Of a stretch of DNA of 64,000 nt, positions 21,240 through 33,000 are shown in pieces; the first letter of the stretch is position 1, and every line of letters begins with the position of its first letter. The notes below the pieces were generated by a model that saw only the letters and a list, made by a program, of their open reading frames with translations, ran no database searches and was not told the origin of the DNA. The DNA is from Madurella fahalii (taxonomy: Eukaryota; Ascomycota; Sordariomycetes; Sordariales): NCBI GenBank assembly GCA_029876055.1, contig CM056875.1:4303001-4367000 (forward strand), in the 5' to 3' direction. The translations under genes were made by a program, and so were the position numbers.

Positions 21240-24200
21240 ATGGTTTTCTGTGCGTACTGCGGGAAGAGCTTCACCCGCAAGGAGCACTTGGAAAGACATA
21301 TACCAAGCCGTAAGCGAACTCCCCTGCCAGGCCACGGCAGCCGCCTCCCAAGGTCGCTAACAAGTCGACCCCCAAAGATACCAATGTCAAACCACACCGC
21401 TGTGGTTCTTGCCAACTATCGTTTGCCCGGCGGCAAGTAATGGCTGCATTAGAACCGCACACAGATCACTGAGGCTGACGTTCGTCTCGACAGGGATCTT
21501 CTGCAAAGACACCATTCCACATACCATGAGGCTAGAGATCCGTCTGATCCCATCCCGGGTGGAGTGCCAACAGTTGCTGGCCGGTCGCCGATTGCATGCC
21601 AGAACTGCGCCAACGCAAAGACGGGCTGCGATAAGAGGGTGCCGTGCTCGAGATGCGCCGAGAAGAACCTGCCCTGTGCTGCGCGGTTCGCAAGGCGTTC
21701 CTCCAAGATGGCTTCCCGCGCTGCGCATGCGCAGGCGAGAGTTGTGTACCAGACGGCACTCCCCCCACCGCAGCAGCAAGCGCCATTGCCTAGCATTCAC
21801 CCGACCTTCCTGGAGGAGCAGAGCGGGCTAAAGGGGGAAAGCAACAAGTCTCCTTCGGCCATTGAGGTGGCCATCACGGGCGACCGCCTTCCCGACGGCC
21901 TTCCGGCCGGTTCTCCGCAGAAGACATCACCGTCGCACTCGCACATAAGCCCGCGCGAATTCCCGTCGCCTCACCCCCGGGTGGACGGTAACCTAGACGA
22001 ATTCATCCAGATGGGCAACGACTTCGCAGCCCCGGAGGCGCCGTACCAGGACTACATCTCGTGGCCGCCCGAATATCAGGTAGAATTGGACCTCTATCCG
22101 AACGGGATCCCGCTCACCCGGCCCGACATCTCAATGCCGACATTCCCGGAGCTCAGCGAGATGTCCTCAGCTTCGGAGCCCATGACGACGACGTCGTCAA
22201 GGGGTTCGATGCACACGCGCGGCACCAGCATCATGTCGGCGAGCGACTTTGACAATGCGCTCAAGCCGATAGAGCTGGCGATGGTCGCGCCATCAGAAAG
22301 CTCGATACCCGAGTTTCAGGTCGTCATCGCAGCCGAGAGAGCGTGGAATCTGGCACGGTGCAACCCATCCGCAGACACGGCGACCTGCCCGCGGACGGCA
22401 ATCGTGCATCTCGAGTGCCTTGAGCAGAAGTCTAAGCAGGAGGGAACCTGGCGTTCGCTGGAGAAGTACCTGGAGCAGACTGATTGGGACGCCTCCGACT
22501 TGGCATCTGTGGTGCCACTGACCTCGAGGACACGTGACAAGATGCTCGCTATCACCCAAAGCTTCTTGCTTAAGGCGCTCGAGATCCACCGCGGAGGCAT
22601 CAACGGCTACCCCAAGTCGGCCACGTCTAGTCCGGGTGACTTCAACTTCATCGTCCTACCACCGTCGCAGATCCTCGAGTACTTTCTGCGCAGCTATGTG
22701 CGCAGCTTGACCGTCTACTACCCGTTGGTCACGGGCTGCGTGGACCCCAACGAGATGCTGCAGAACAATCAGGCATCGACCCTGCTTGTGCTTCTCATGA
22801 TTGCCCAGGGCGCGGCTGCGATGCCCATGGCCGAGGCCCGCTACCTTTCGGCTGGCCTGACCGAGACATGTCGCATTTCCCTCTTTGACATTGTCGAGAA
22901 GGATGTGGAGCTCTCGGCGGATCCCATCGCGCTTCGCTGTGCCCTGCTCTTCATCGTCCTCGGTGCTTGGAGTGGCGATAAGTGGCTTATGGACATTGCC
23001 ATGGGCCAGCGCGGCATGTACATGTCGGTAAGTGAGGCTTCACCGGAGACTCAACAGCCCTCAGTGCCTCGTACGCGCGCCTGCTAACCTCGAACCCCGC
23101 TAGATGCTCAAGCACGCTGGCATGCTGGACCCGCAGCCACTGATGATCCCCGCGTTCAACGACTCGGCCAACACCGAGCTCCAGTGGCGGACCTGGGTTA
23201 ACCGGGAAGGTCGGAATCGGCTGGTGTATAACTATGTTATGCTGGACCAAGAGCTCAGCCTCTTCCACGACACGGCGCCCCTGTTCGCCATCACAGAGCT
23301 TCAGTGCCCGCTGCCTGGTCCCGAAGTGCTCTGGTTGGCGCCCAATTCGGAGCAATGGCTCACGGCAATGCAGTCGGTGTACGGCTGCACGGCCAATGTC
23401 AACCCACAGCTTCTCAGCGGCCCCTCGATTACGCCATCTCTGTATGATCTTTTCCAGGACTTCCTTCAGGACAACCTTTCGCGGCGGCAGGGGAACGTCT
23501 CCCCGCAGCAGCTGAGGCTGATCCTGCACCCGCTGCAGGCACTCCTCTACCATCTGCGCCAGATGCTCTCGTGCTTTTCCGACATTGTGGGCACACGGCG
23601 TACCAGCGCCTGCACGTTCACCAAGGCCTCGACGCAAGTCAGGATGGAAGAGGTGCAGGGGTTGTTGCAGAAGTGGTACGAGCTGACGCTGGCATACAGC
23701 AAGGCGCACCCGGGCTGCCCCGTCACCCGGTGCAACCTCGTTCTGTACCATCTGATTTCCCTCAATGCCGTCACCAGTTTCCCAGAGGTAGAGCGCTTAG
23801 CTCGGCGCGAGGGCTTCGACGGGTCCTATTGGGAGCTGTCCCTGCGCTACAAGCGATGCATCTTCCAACGGGAGGAGGCCATCTTCCACTGCGGCCAGGT
23901 CTTCCGCCTCTTGCGGCTCATGCCCAGCGACCGCCGGCCCGCCTGGTGGTCCGCTGCCATGTACCGGGCCACGCTGATCCTCTGGACAGACAGCATATCA
24001 AAGCTTGACCCCAACTTCCAGATCGACAAGCGCGAAAATGCCGGGCCGGGGAGCCCCAGGCAAGTCGTGATTGACCAGGCGACGCCGGAAGATCCGGCCC
24101 TGGTTGCTTTCGCCTGGAATGGTGAGGGGATCGCGAAGCTGACGCGACGGGACGGTTCCACCATGACCCTAGACGCACCGGCCGACGTCTTGTCGTATGC

Positions 24201-24330
24201 TATCCAGAATATCGAAGCTGGCTTCAGCTCCCGTATCGGCGACGGGATCAAGCGGAAGCTAATAGAGCTGGGCAAAAACTGGAATGTGGACTCAATAGGG
24301 GATTCCTCGTCCTGCAGTAGTGGCCCCTGA
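21240..24330 (+). CDS. cmr1: Cmr1/Pig1-type melanin regulator (two C2H2 fingers plus Zn2Cys6)
   Basis: Four exons: 21240-21309, 21378-21432, 21494-23027 and 23104-24330; 961 residues, close to the roughly 950-985 of known Cmr1/Pig1 proteins. What is seen: C2H2 finger 1 (Cys4, Cys7, His20, His24, with FTRKEHLERH); finger 2 (Cys32, Cys35, His48, His53, with FARRDLLQRHHSTYH); a linker ARDPSDPIPGGVPTVAGRSP; and the Zn2Cys6 cluster Cys77, 80, 87, 93, 96, 103 (CQNCANAKTGCDKRVPCSRC). Downstream lie a Ser/Pro-rich stretch and a fungal transcription-factor region from about residue 430 (ILEYFLRSYVRSLTVYYP). This three-finger arrangement is diagnostic of the nuclear activators that switch on melanin PKS and naphthol reductase genes in Colletotrichum, Magnaporthe and Cochliobolus. 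The second intron must use a GC donor to keep finger 2 intact. The gene is divergent from the AflR-type gene and about 24 kb from the PKS stop. Confidence 0.92.
21310..21377 (+). other. cmr1: Intron 1 of the Cmr1-type gene
   Basis: Donor GTAAGC at 21310, branch-like GCTAACAAG near 21355, acceptor CAAAG ending at 21377; 68 bp, phase 1. Joining restores the last histidine of finger 1 (RHIPS-H-TNVKPH). Confidence 0.88.
21433..21493 (+). other. cmr1: GC-AG intron (intron 2) inside zinc finger 2 of the Cmr1-type gene
   Basis: Exon text GCC CGG CG is followed by GCAAGT (donor GC at 21433) and the intron ends CGACAG at 21493; 61 bp. The join gives CGG GAT CTT CTG, that is ARRDLLQRH. The alternative GT four bases downstream (GTAATG at 21437) would give CAA GGA TCT and shift the frame, destroying finger 2 and the Zn2Cys6 cluster. 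GCAAGT is the optimum GC donor consensus. Confidence 0.9.
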
Positions 24331-24677
24331 TTCTCATACGGAGAGACGAGTGAAAGGACGCTTTTATTTATACAATTTTTCTTTTAATCTTGTCAGAAGG
24401 AATGACTCCGGATTGGTTGGGTGGGTTAGGAGAACGGCGCCGTCACGACTCATGCCACAGGAACGAAGGCAATAATGCGATGGGTTGGTTGTTGTTTTTT
24501 TTTTTCATCTCACTTCAATGGGTTTCTAGACTTGGAAGGGCGGAAGTGGACAGTATGTCCCAACGGTCCTCCTCTACCGGGCGGGTGTGGTGCGGCTACT
24601 TTGGTTCAAAATTACCCGATTCTCTTCACAACTTCCTCATCTCTGGAAGTCTTTTTGGCTAGACATCAGGATGTGTA

Positions 24678-25472
24678 TTGTCGCTAAGAGGACACGATCT
24701 CCCACAGGCCCCACAGGCGCAAAAAGAAGTAAATAATCAGCGGAAGGAGAACCTGTTCCAGAGCTCGATGATAGTACCACTCCCTACACACTGTTCTCAA
24801 TCTTTACCTCCGTTGAGGAACCCTGAGAGTGTTCGTCGTGTCCCTCTCTGCACTGCGTGCTTACCTGCAGCGGCATCCATTGCATGTTTCGCATCGCCAT
24901 TTTACCACGTTTTGCCCTCGACTAGGGCCCGCAAACTCCTAGCAGCATATGCTGTTATATCTAATCTCGATAGGTTTGCCAAATGCTACGCAGGACCAAC
25001 GAAGCTAACAGGGCCATTAATACCGACAATGCCAGCAATATCAATAATGGCAACCATACCAACGGTGGCATCAATCCCAGCAATGCCATCAAAACCAACA
25101 GTGCCATCAACACCAACGGCACCATCAACACCCACGGTGCCATCAACACCAACGGCACCATCAACACCCACGGTACCATCAACACCAATGGCACCATCAA
25201 CACCAACAGTGCCATCAACACCAACAGTGCCATCAACACCAACAGTGCCATCAACACCAACAGTGCCATCAACACCAACAGTGCCATCAACACCAACAGT
25301 GCCATCAACACCAACAGTGCCATCAACACCAACAGTGCCATCAACACCAACAGTGCCATCAACACCAACAGTGCCATCAACACCAACAAATACGAACAAC
25401 CAAACGATCACCTCTCAAGTACTGATTGCTACGCTGATCGCGAAGCCACTGATACAAAATGCAGCATGGTAA
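24678..25472 (+). CDS. Doubtful repeat-containing ORF, 264 codons
   Basis: Runs through the 18-bp minisatellite, giving a C-terminal (VPSTPT)n tract after about 130 non-repetitive residues. Ser/Thr/Pro hexapeptides occur in fungal wall proteins, but there is no N-terminal signal peptide and no family match. The equally open alternative frames argue that openness is a by-product of the repeat. Probably not a gene. Confidence 0.12.
   Translation: MSLRGHDLPQAPQAQKEVNNQRKENLFQSSMIVPLPTHCSQSLPPLRNPESVRRVPLCTACLPAAASIACFASPFYHVLPSTRARKLLAAYAVISNLDRFAKCYAGPTKLTGPLIPTMPAISIMATIPTVASIPAMPSKPTVPSTPTAPSTPTVPSTPTAPSTPTVPSTPMAPSTPTVPSTPTVPSTPTVPSTPTVPSTPTVPSTPTVPSTPTVPSTPTVPSTPTVPSTPTVPSTPTNTNNQTITSQVLIATLIAKPLIQNAAW
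25045..25389. repeat. 18-bp tandem minisatellite, about 18-19 units
   Basis: The unit is ATCAACACCAACAGTGCC. The last ten copies (about 25205-25385) are identical; the preceding eight or so are progressively divergent (ACCAACGGC, ACCCACGGT variants). Because the unit is a multiple of three and lacks stops in every frame, both strands are open in all six frames: plus-strand frames read VPSTPT, AINTNS and HQHQQC repeats; minus-strand frames read LLVLMA and VGVDGT repeats. It lies about 0.7 kb 3' of cmr1. Confidence 0.95.
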
Positions 25473-28400
25473 TGCAACGCAAACCACGAGGTGACGGCTT
25501 AGTCGTAACAGGGCTTGGTTCCGTCTTACCTCAGCACACTCTCACTCCGGCAGAGAACAAGGGGTTGACTCAGTAATTACATCGTTGGGCTGGTTCTTTG
25601 ATGACAACAATGACAACGACGACGGCGACGACGACGACGGCAACTCCGAGTAACGGGGGTTTTTGCAAGCACTGGACAGGAGCGAGACTAACGGACCTCC
25701 CCAGTTGCACGAAACCTCAACGTGACCGTCTCCGGCCACATCGACTGCCCAACCTCCCCCCCCAAAACAACCAAAGCCGTCGCATCACAGTCACACAAGA
25801 CGCACGGGGGCGGGGGACGAATGTGAAGTCAGTCTCTTGGTCACGCTGCTCTCCTTGTCTCGGCAGACGACGCTACACAGCAGATTGAGTGTGACGGAAG
25901 GGATGGCTCGGAATTTTTTTTCTATTTCTCTTTCCTCCCGTATTGGATGGCATACTTCATTTGTTTTACCCCAAGATAGTAGATGACTGAATGCCGTGCC
26001 GGTTAACCCGCGTGGTATGTACCGTATCAATCTCGCACCCGATGGTGACCAGGCATGAGGGACGGGTGGGAGGGAGAAACCGGCCAGACCCTCACTCTCG
26101 CCCATACTCGAGCTCTGGGGGAAATGTTCCCGGTCTTAGCATCGCATCTCATTTCAATCCATCGTCTAGACCGGAAAGGGCAGTGGGGTGTATGGATTGT
26201 CGCGGGTGTTTGAGGGTGTTGGGGGGGGGCCGGGTGTGAGGTTGTCTAACAAGTTTTACCACCCGCAGCGCCCGCAATGCCAAGCTTTCTCATGTTCGTG
26301 GAAATGATCCAATCAGTCTGGCTTCCAAGGAAAGGAAAAGGCCCTCCCTCACAGCCCAGGAAGCGGGGCAGTTCTCATCGGAAGATTTCCAGCGCTCTGC
26401 CGCGCTGGTGCCTGTCTTGGACTGTGCGGAGGGAAGCGGGATGATACGCTTATGGTGCTATTTCAGCCCCCAAAACCTGGTCGGGGAGCTCCTCGTGCAG
26501 ACGGGGAATCTAAGGGGTGACGGTCAATTTCAGTGCCACCCAAACGGATATTAGCCAGAGATATTAATTGGGGTGTCTCCCTGCCGGTCGATAGTCGACC
26601 CAGCTTTCAGCGTCCTAGCGCTCTCAAGATAGTTCCGTATCTTCTTCCTGTTCTCTACGAAGCCGGGTCATTTACCCATTTGGTGCTTGTGTACTGTACA
26701 AGAGCGGTGGTCCATTTCCACAATTGTGTCTCCGAGACACCAAGCTTGCCAACCTTACCAACGACGTGATAGCCGTTTAGTAGCCGGGGCGAGGAAGATT
26801 TAAAATGGGAAGCATGGGCCCAGGCCGGGAGGGTTGTTGACCTCCTTGGATCCCGCCCGGTGTCGTCACGGAATTAGGCCCATGCCTCTGTGTTGGCGAG
26901 ATCAGGTGACAGCGGGCTGGAATTTGCCTTTGCGGATTCTGGTTTCGACGGTTGAGGTGGAATTACCCGTCAGTGGGCCCGTGTTCGACCCCAGTTCGAC
27001 CCCAGATGCGGAAACCAGACAAATGACAGCGGCAGGACGCCCGTGCCAGCAGCTGTTGGGTTCCTGTGTCTCATCCGATCTTCTGGAGAAACGAGGCATG
27101 AAAACCCGATCGATGCGCGATGTCTCGGTATCGTACCACGGTCGGTATCATGAGGATATAGAGTCGCCGAACTGGATGCCGGATGTAGAGATGCATACCA
27201 CATGGAGGACAGCAGCGCTACACTCGCGACGCTACGCTCGCAGCTTGGCCGGGGCGCGCCCAGCTCGGTTTGGTAGAAAAACGAGTACCCGGGTGGGAGA
27301 TGCAATTCCTCTGGCGACGGTGCTGCCGCGCTAGCTTCCTCTAGCCGCTCGTATAAAAGTGCAGCGGGGAGTTTGATCTCGCCGCGGCCGTCACTAGTGT
27401 CTCCTGTGTCGCCAATGCGCGCAGGGTCGTTGACGTGAAGACAGCGCTGGTTGGTGGGCGCTGGGTCGTTCTCGTCCGCATGCAGACCGGAAGGTCGGGA
27501 GCAGCGCAGAAAGTGGTCACGGCGCATGACGAGACGCGGGACAATGAGCTGCAGACATTAGCGGGCGGCACGGGGAGCACAGCAGAGACGAGACCCGCCC
27601 GAAAGCCCGGGAACTGGTGGTGCTGGCATGGTTGCGAGCGATGGACTCATGTCGGAGGAGCACAACAGGCTAAAATCGGCCCTCGCACTCGAACCAAGCT
27701 GTGGGAAGGCCCATTGTTGGGCGCCCGCGCCAATATCGACGCAAATTGCTCAGGTATCCGCTGGGGGCAGCCGATGCGAGCTTCTCGTCGCACAAGGACT
27801 CGACTCGGCATCTAGGCGAGGGATTCCCCCGCGGCGAGCGATCGTCAACGACACGCGACCGGATATCTGGCTGCCACCCTATCTGGCCGATGCATGTCGC
27901 TTGCTCAGCCCAGCGTCGCACAATGTAACCCGGATAGCGGCGGGTGCATATGGATATGATGTGCCGCGGTGTCGGCGCGCCGTCATGTGGTGGTGTCGAC
28001 GAGACGATCCACTGGCATGTCCAGGCCCTGCAGATTCAAGGACGCATCGATCGGGGAGGTTCGGTCCGTCTCGTTCTGCTACCACCCTGGCCGGCATGAC
28101 AATGGCCAATTCGATATGGCCCGGGATACTCGGGCGCGGATGGAAGCCCGAGGATTCCAGGGCCGACGGAGGTGGTTGTTGTTATTGTTGTTGTTGTCGT
28201 TGTGTTGTAGTTGGGACTAAGGTTCAGTGAAACCGCCTGGGGTGTCAGCCCTAAACCCTCTGATGCTAGCCTATAATTGGCCGGCCGGCGGATGGGGTCG
28301 CCAACCCATCCCTGCTAATCAGCAATGCCAAGCTTTCCGGTTGCAACCTCAACGCCGCCCACCCTCGTCGATTTCGATGCCGATCTTTCCCAGCTGGACG

Positions 28401-31400
28401 ACGCTCGACAGCTAAGACGAGAACGACAGCAGATCTGGACCCCATATCTCATATCGATATCGTTCCCCATGGAGTATTCGGAGAATTTTGTATATTTCAC
28501 AACGCACCGCCGATCAAAGCCGTCCCGGGTGGCTTCCGACGGAATGGTCATGGCTGGGGCGATCATGCCGCTCCATCTCGGTCTTGATCACACGACTCAT
28601 CGCCATGGCTCCTACCGCCTGCGGGAGACTTGGGGATTAATTTTCTGCTCGTGTATATTGTTTACGTGACGGCGCGGCACCGCTCCCGCCGGGTCGAATG
28701 CCCTCAAGCAACCAGGCACGCCTTCGGACCTCCGTGGGGATATCGCGACACCTTCACCCACGCCTCTCGCATTACCGGTCTGCTACCCCAGGTCGGCACT
28801 TGAGCATCCGCAATCCTGGGCACCGACCGCTCTCGGACAAGCAGCTGCACGTCAACGCGGCAAACCCGAGGGGCCGTGTCTTGGGGGCCCGGAGGCAGCA
28901 ACCCCTGACGGCAGTTCCCCCTGCTGATCCAAACTTCAGCGTCGTGGCTCCCACGTTTCCGATGGTGAAGTCATGCGCCATGCTGCTGCCATGCTGCTGT
29001 CATGCTGCGCTGCCGTCGATCAGCGGAATCGTCACAACAGTCTTCATCCACGGCGTGAAGAGCGACGTTGGGGGGAACCGGCGGGGCCGGATTCTCTGTC
29101 GACGCAGGCAATGTCTGCTAACACCCACAACCGCCCCGTCCAGTTCACCCCGGGGATGTCTATTCCTGATCCGGCTGGTGCCAAAGCCCGGTGGGTGGTC
29201 TACCGTCATCAATCTCTGCACACGCACTCCTGGAGTGCATCTAATCGAGAATCCCTTCAGCCATCTCCAGGGCAAGAGAAAAAGACCGCTTTGGCGGCCC
29301 GGTATCTCCTTGTCGAGCACGGCATGGCAAGCCACCGTGAAGCTCGCCGTCATCAGACAAGGATGTCTCATTCCCGAGCCCGCCCCTTGTGAAATGGCCT
29401 GATGCCATGGCCTCCCGCGCCGCTAGAGTCATAGATACGTTGTAGTTGAAGGTGGATCCACTCCCACCAGGGTTTCACTAAGCTCGCCGATGTCGTATCG
29501 CGCAGATGAGCGCCCCCTGCCGGGTCGCCAAGCTTCCCAACTCTTCATCTTGGAAGATGCGACCATGGCAAGCACTCGATCTCGCTTTTCCCCGTAATCA
29601 CCACCGTGCCGGGTCCCCGGAGAGCCCGGATCCTGCTCGTAATATCAAAGTCCCATGCATGACGGTAGAAATCAACTTATCCGGCCGTGTTGGCAGATAT
29701 AAGTCATGATACACTAATCCTTAGTCACACAGCAACTGACGCTCTCGTCCTTAGGACCAGTTTCGCCCCCGATCTGGCCGAACGATCCCATTTCTTCCCT
29801 TTGTTACCTATACGTAACTACCCTCTGCGCTTGAGGAGCATGGTTGAGAGATACGACACAGCCGGTATCTGCGGAACGTCATCGCCTAGAGACCAGCATG
29901 GAATACCATCTCACCCCAGAACCCCCTGTCCCCCACCGTGCATATCCTACAGGACCTTCATCCACTCTGACTAATACGTTCTGTGCAAGCCTCTCCGTAT
30001 AGAATATATTGCTATTCTGACACTTGACAGTAAACTGCGTCAAGTTTCTTGCTTTTGGCGCAGAAAGTCCCATCAGCTTTATAACACCCGCCCACTGAGG
30101 TAGTTGCCATAACGTGACGGTGCTTCCCTAAGCCGAGAACAAGACTCGAACGTATCAAGATACAGTCTAGAGGTAGAGCATGTGATCAGATTGGTACCGC
30201 ACCTCGACGGCGCGTGCTTGCGGCCGTTACAACGGTCCAGCCTCTCTACTTCATGTGTTGCAGCCTGCTGACCAGCTGTCATCGCCACGGTCACACTGGG
30301 AACTTGACCCCTCTCGGTTTCTCGCTGAGTCACCGACGGCAGTGGCGCCGTGTCCTTGTTTCATGTCCAAGCTAGTGAGGTAGGGGGAGACATACCTTGT
30401 CGCCGAATCAGGGGAGGAGAAGGGTGAAGTGCTACTCGCTAACGCCCTTTCAGTCATAGCTCTGTCCAGAATCCTGGTTACCGTTGCGACCAGCTTCGGC
30501 CGTGGCTGGCCGAAGAAGCAGATCATCGTGGGGGGAGGGGGGGGCGGTCGGCAATGACGTGCAGCTCCTTGACAGGACATCGTTTTACGCGGCTTTGCCA
30601 CCTGCCTGCCCCTCCCGCGCTTTCCGTCCAGTACATACACGCAACATGGCGGAGCCGCCTAGCTGTAAAGCTTGCGTCTGGGGTCCCTCGCTTTTAGAAA
30701 GCCACGCGTTCGTTGCTGATGGTCAACAGGGCTATATGGTAGGTCAACGCTCCTTGATGTAGGGTTTACCGTGGAGTGTGCCTTCGTATCCTGTGTGCCT
30801 GATAATCCCGCCCTGGCTGCGAACTTGCTAGATTGCTTTCAGTGGCTTGGGTCTGTCTTCTCGTTAACCGCTTGCTTCTTCATCTACGCTTCCCGGGCAA
30901 CACGCTTCACCCCATGCGCAATACCCAACCGGCAAGAAGGTCGGGCCAACATAGCTCGACCCAAGTGATCATTCGCCCCTATCACATTCCAAGAGTCAAG
31001 TCAAGACGCTCGGCCCATCTGTTCCAGAAAGAGTGCTCGAACTGCTTGATCACCGATGCAAGTCACGGCTCTCATGCACGTCACGAGACGGGGGACGGCA
31101 TGGCGCGGCTAGCCGCAGCAGCCACTGAGAATGAACTCAACAGGAAGCCTTGAAAACCAGCCTGGAGACGGGAATCGACCAGATTTCAGCTGAAAAAAGG
31201 AGGTTAAGGTGGGCTGGCTTTCCCGGCCGAGAGGCATCAAGTACCATTCGCGGGTCACCTAGGGTAACATTCGTTGACAATAGAGGAAGTTGATCAACAC
31301 CACCCCGGGAAGAACGCTAAAGTATCATTGGAGAACCGAGAAGTCCTCGATGCTTCATGCCATACCGAGAACCAGTTTTACTGTGTTGCTGGAACCGGCT

Positions 31401-32118
31401 CCGGGCCGTCTCGAACGAACGAAGGAAGGAACGAACGATCTTTGGCTTGTTCAGGGGTAGTCGTGAATCGAACCAAACAGAGGTATAAGCAGGCGAGGCC
31501 AAGCCCTCTCGAATCGAGGAATTCTCTCCCACGCATATGCATCGTCCGGCAAACACGACGACGAAGGACCGATAGCAGGCGGCTGAGTTTGACGAACTCA
31601 CCAAGTCGGTGTCTACCATGGAACCGTCAAACTCGGATTGCAACCCGCTCGCAGCAATTAATTGATTGCGGAGCTGAGCAGCGCAGCATCCAGGCTTTAT
31701 ACTGCCGAGTCCTTCCCAGGCAACCTACGCCAGATAGACAGCGGCGCGGCTGTGCCGGCCATCCCGTCCGGGGGCGGGGTTGTGTAGCAGTTCGCCTCGG
31801 TCTCGTCCCACCGGACCGGACCCGGACCAACCATATAAGACAAGTATGCCCCAAGCCCGTGCCACCGGGGTTAGGCCTCCAGTCGCACAACATCACACAT
31901 CACACGGCTTCATCGGTTACCACTGAAGCATTGCGGTAGGAAATTGGAAATTGCTTTCCCTACCTCCTGGGAGTGTCTGTGCCAGAGACTTTAACCATAC
32001 TTACCAGGTACTAGGATGAAACGAAAGCGCCGGCCGATTCAATCACGATGAAGATGAGCCATACCAAGCCCGAAGCCCCGGCTGCGTCCTGCGCCAGCCG
32101 GTCCGACACATACGACGC

Positions 32119-32135
32119 GGGGGGGGGGGGGGGGG
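32119..32135. repeat. Poly-G run (17)
   Basis: Seventeen consecutive G residues in the spacer, same length as the run at 13725-13741. Confidence 0.85.
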
Positions 32136-32523
32136 AGAGGTTGGGTGATCTGGCAACTCTACCTCTCAAGAGAGTTAACCCCTTTATCTGCACACCACGG
32201 CACACCTTGAGACACCGGTAGAGGGATAAACAGTCAGCTTGGTAACCCCAAGAAACGATTTGCTTGTCGTTCAAGTTTGCCAGACTTAACACGGGGCATA
32301 CTCACAGGCTGCCGCATCATTGAAGCCCCATTCTGGCCGTAGTGGTGATCTCTTCGACCGGAGCACCTTGCGCTCTCCGCCTTCTCCTTTCTCTTTCGCA
32401 GGGATTAAGACCTATCTGAGAGCAGCATCTACCTAAGATGGACCCTTGTAGCCACCACTTACGTAGGAGGGGACATCAACGTTGACAATCAACAACTATC
32501 ACCTCCGCGAGGGTTTAAAAATT

Positions 32524-32548
32524 AAAAAAAAAAAAAAAAAAAAAAAAA
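32524..32548. repeat. Poly-A run (25)
   Basis: Twenty-five A residues within an AT-rich block (about 32515-32585). It could be the 3' tail of an old retroposed sequence, but no coding remnant or target-site duplication was recognised next to it. Confidence 0.85.
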
Positions 32549-33000
32549 TCATAACTATAAAAGATAGATAAAAAAAAATTTAGGAATACCAAGATAGCCG
32601 CGCAAGCCACCGCGCCACAACCAAGTTACCACCAGGACGTTTCCATGTTTCCTGTTCTTTGCTGTCCTTGTTTTTAAAGCGGAGAGCTGCATTTGGAGTT
32701 TAGCGTTATACGTCAAACAGTAATAGCACAGTAAGCGGATACCGTAGCTCCCTCACACTACCTTAGGGTATGTACAACTACTGTACCGTGATCTTACCGC
32801 GCCGTCTGTCCTGCTACCCGTCCCGAATGTCACCCAACCACGATACCCACACGCGGCCGGGTAGCGTTCCCCGGGGCCCCCTCCCTGCTTTGGTCCATCG
32901 GCCGGCCTAGGCCCCGCCAACAAAAATAAAATCTTTACATAACGTCATCCGAACGGCCCAAGCTAGCGTAAGGGCAGAACGAGGAGTCGACGGCGGACGG

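Larger units (their letters stand above)
24331..28230. other. Gene-poor spacer, part 3 (3' of cmr1)
   Basis: Contains an AT-rich 3' flank of cmr1 (24360-24400), an 18-bp minisatellite (25045-25389), a GAC/ACG-rich microsatellite (25600-25650), a G run (26220-26228) and (TTG)n near 28170-28205. ORFs at 26834-27334 (+), 26970-27527 (-) and 27435-28230 (+) overlap one another in opposite frames and show no motif. No gene is supported. Confidence 0.45.
28231..33000. other. Gene-poor spacer, part 4
   Basis: No gene supported. ORFs at 28325-28669 (+, 114 codons), 28698-29402 (+, 234 codons) and 31274-31939 (+, 221 codons) carry no recognisable motif and overlap open frames on other strands. A G run of 17 (32119-32135) and an A run of 25 (32524-32548) are present, followed by AT-rich DNA to about 32590 and a short GTAC-motif region at 32760-32800. 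Confidence 0.45.

Noticed and set aside
28698..29402. 234-codon plus-strand ORF
   Set aside because: Overlapped by a 139-codon ORF in another plus frame and a 123-codon minus ORF; no domain.
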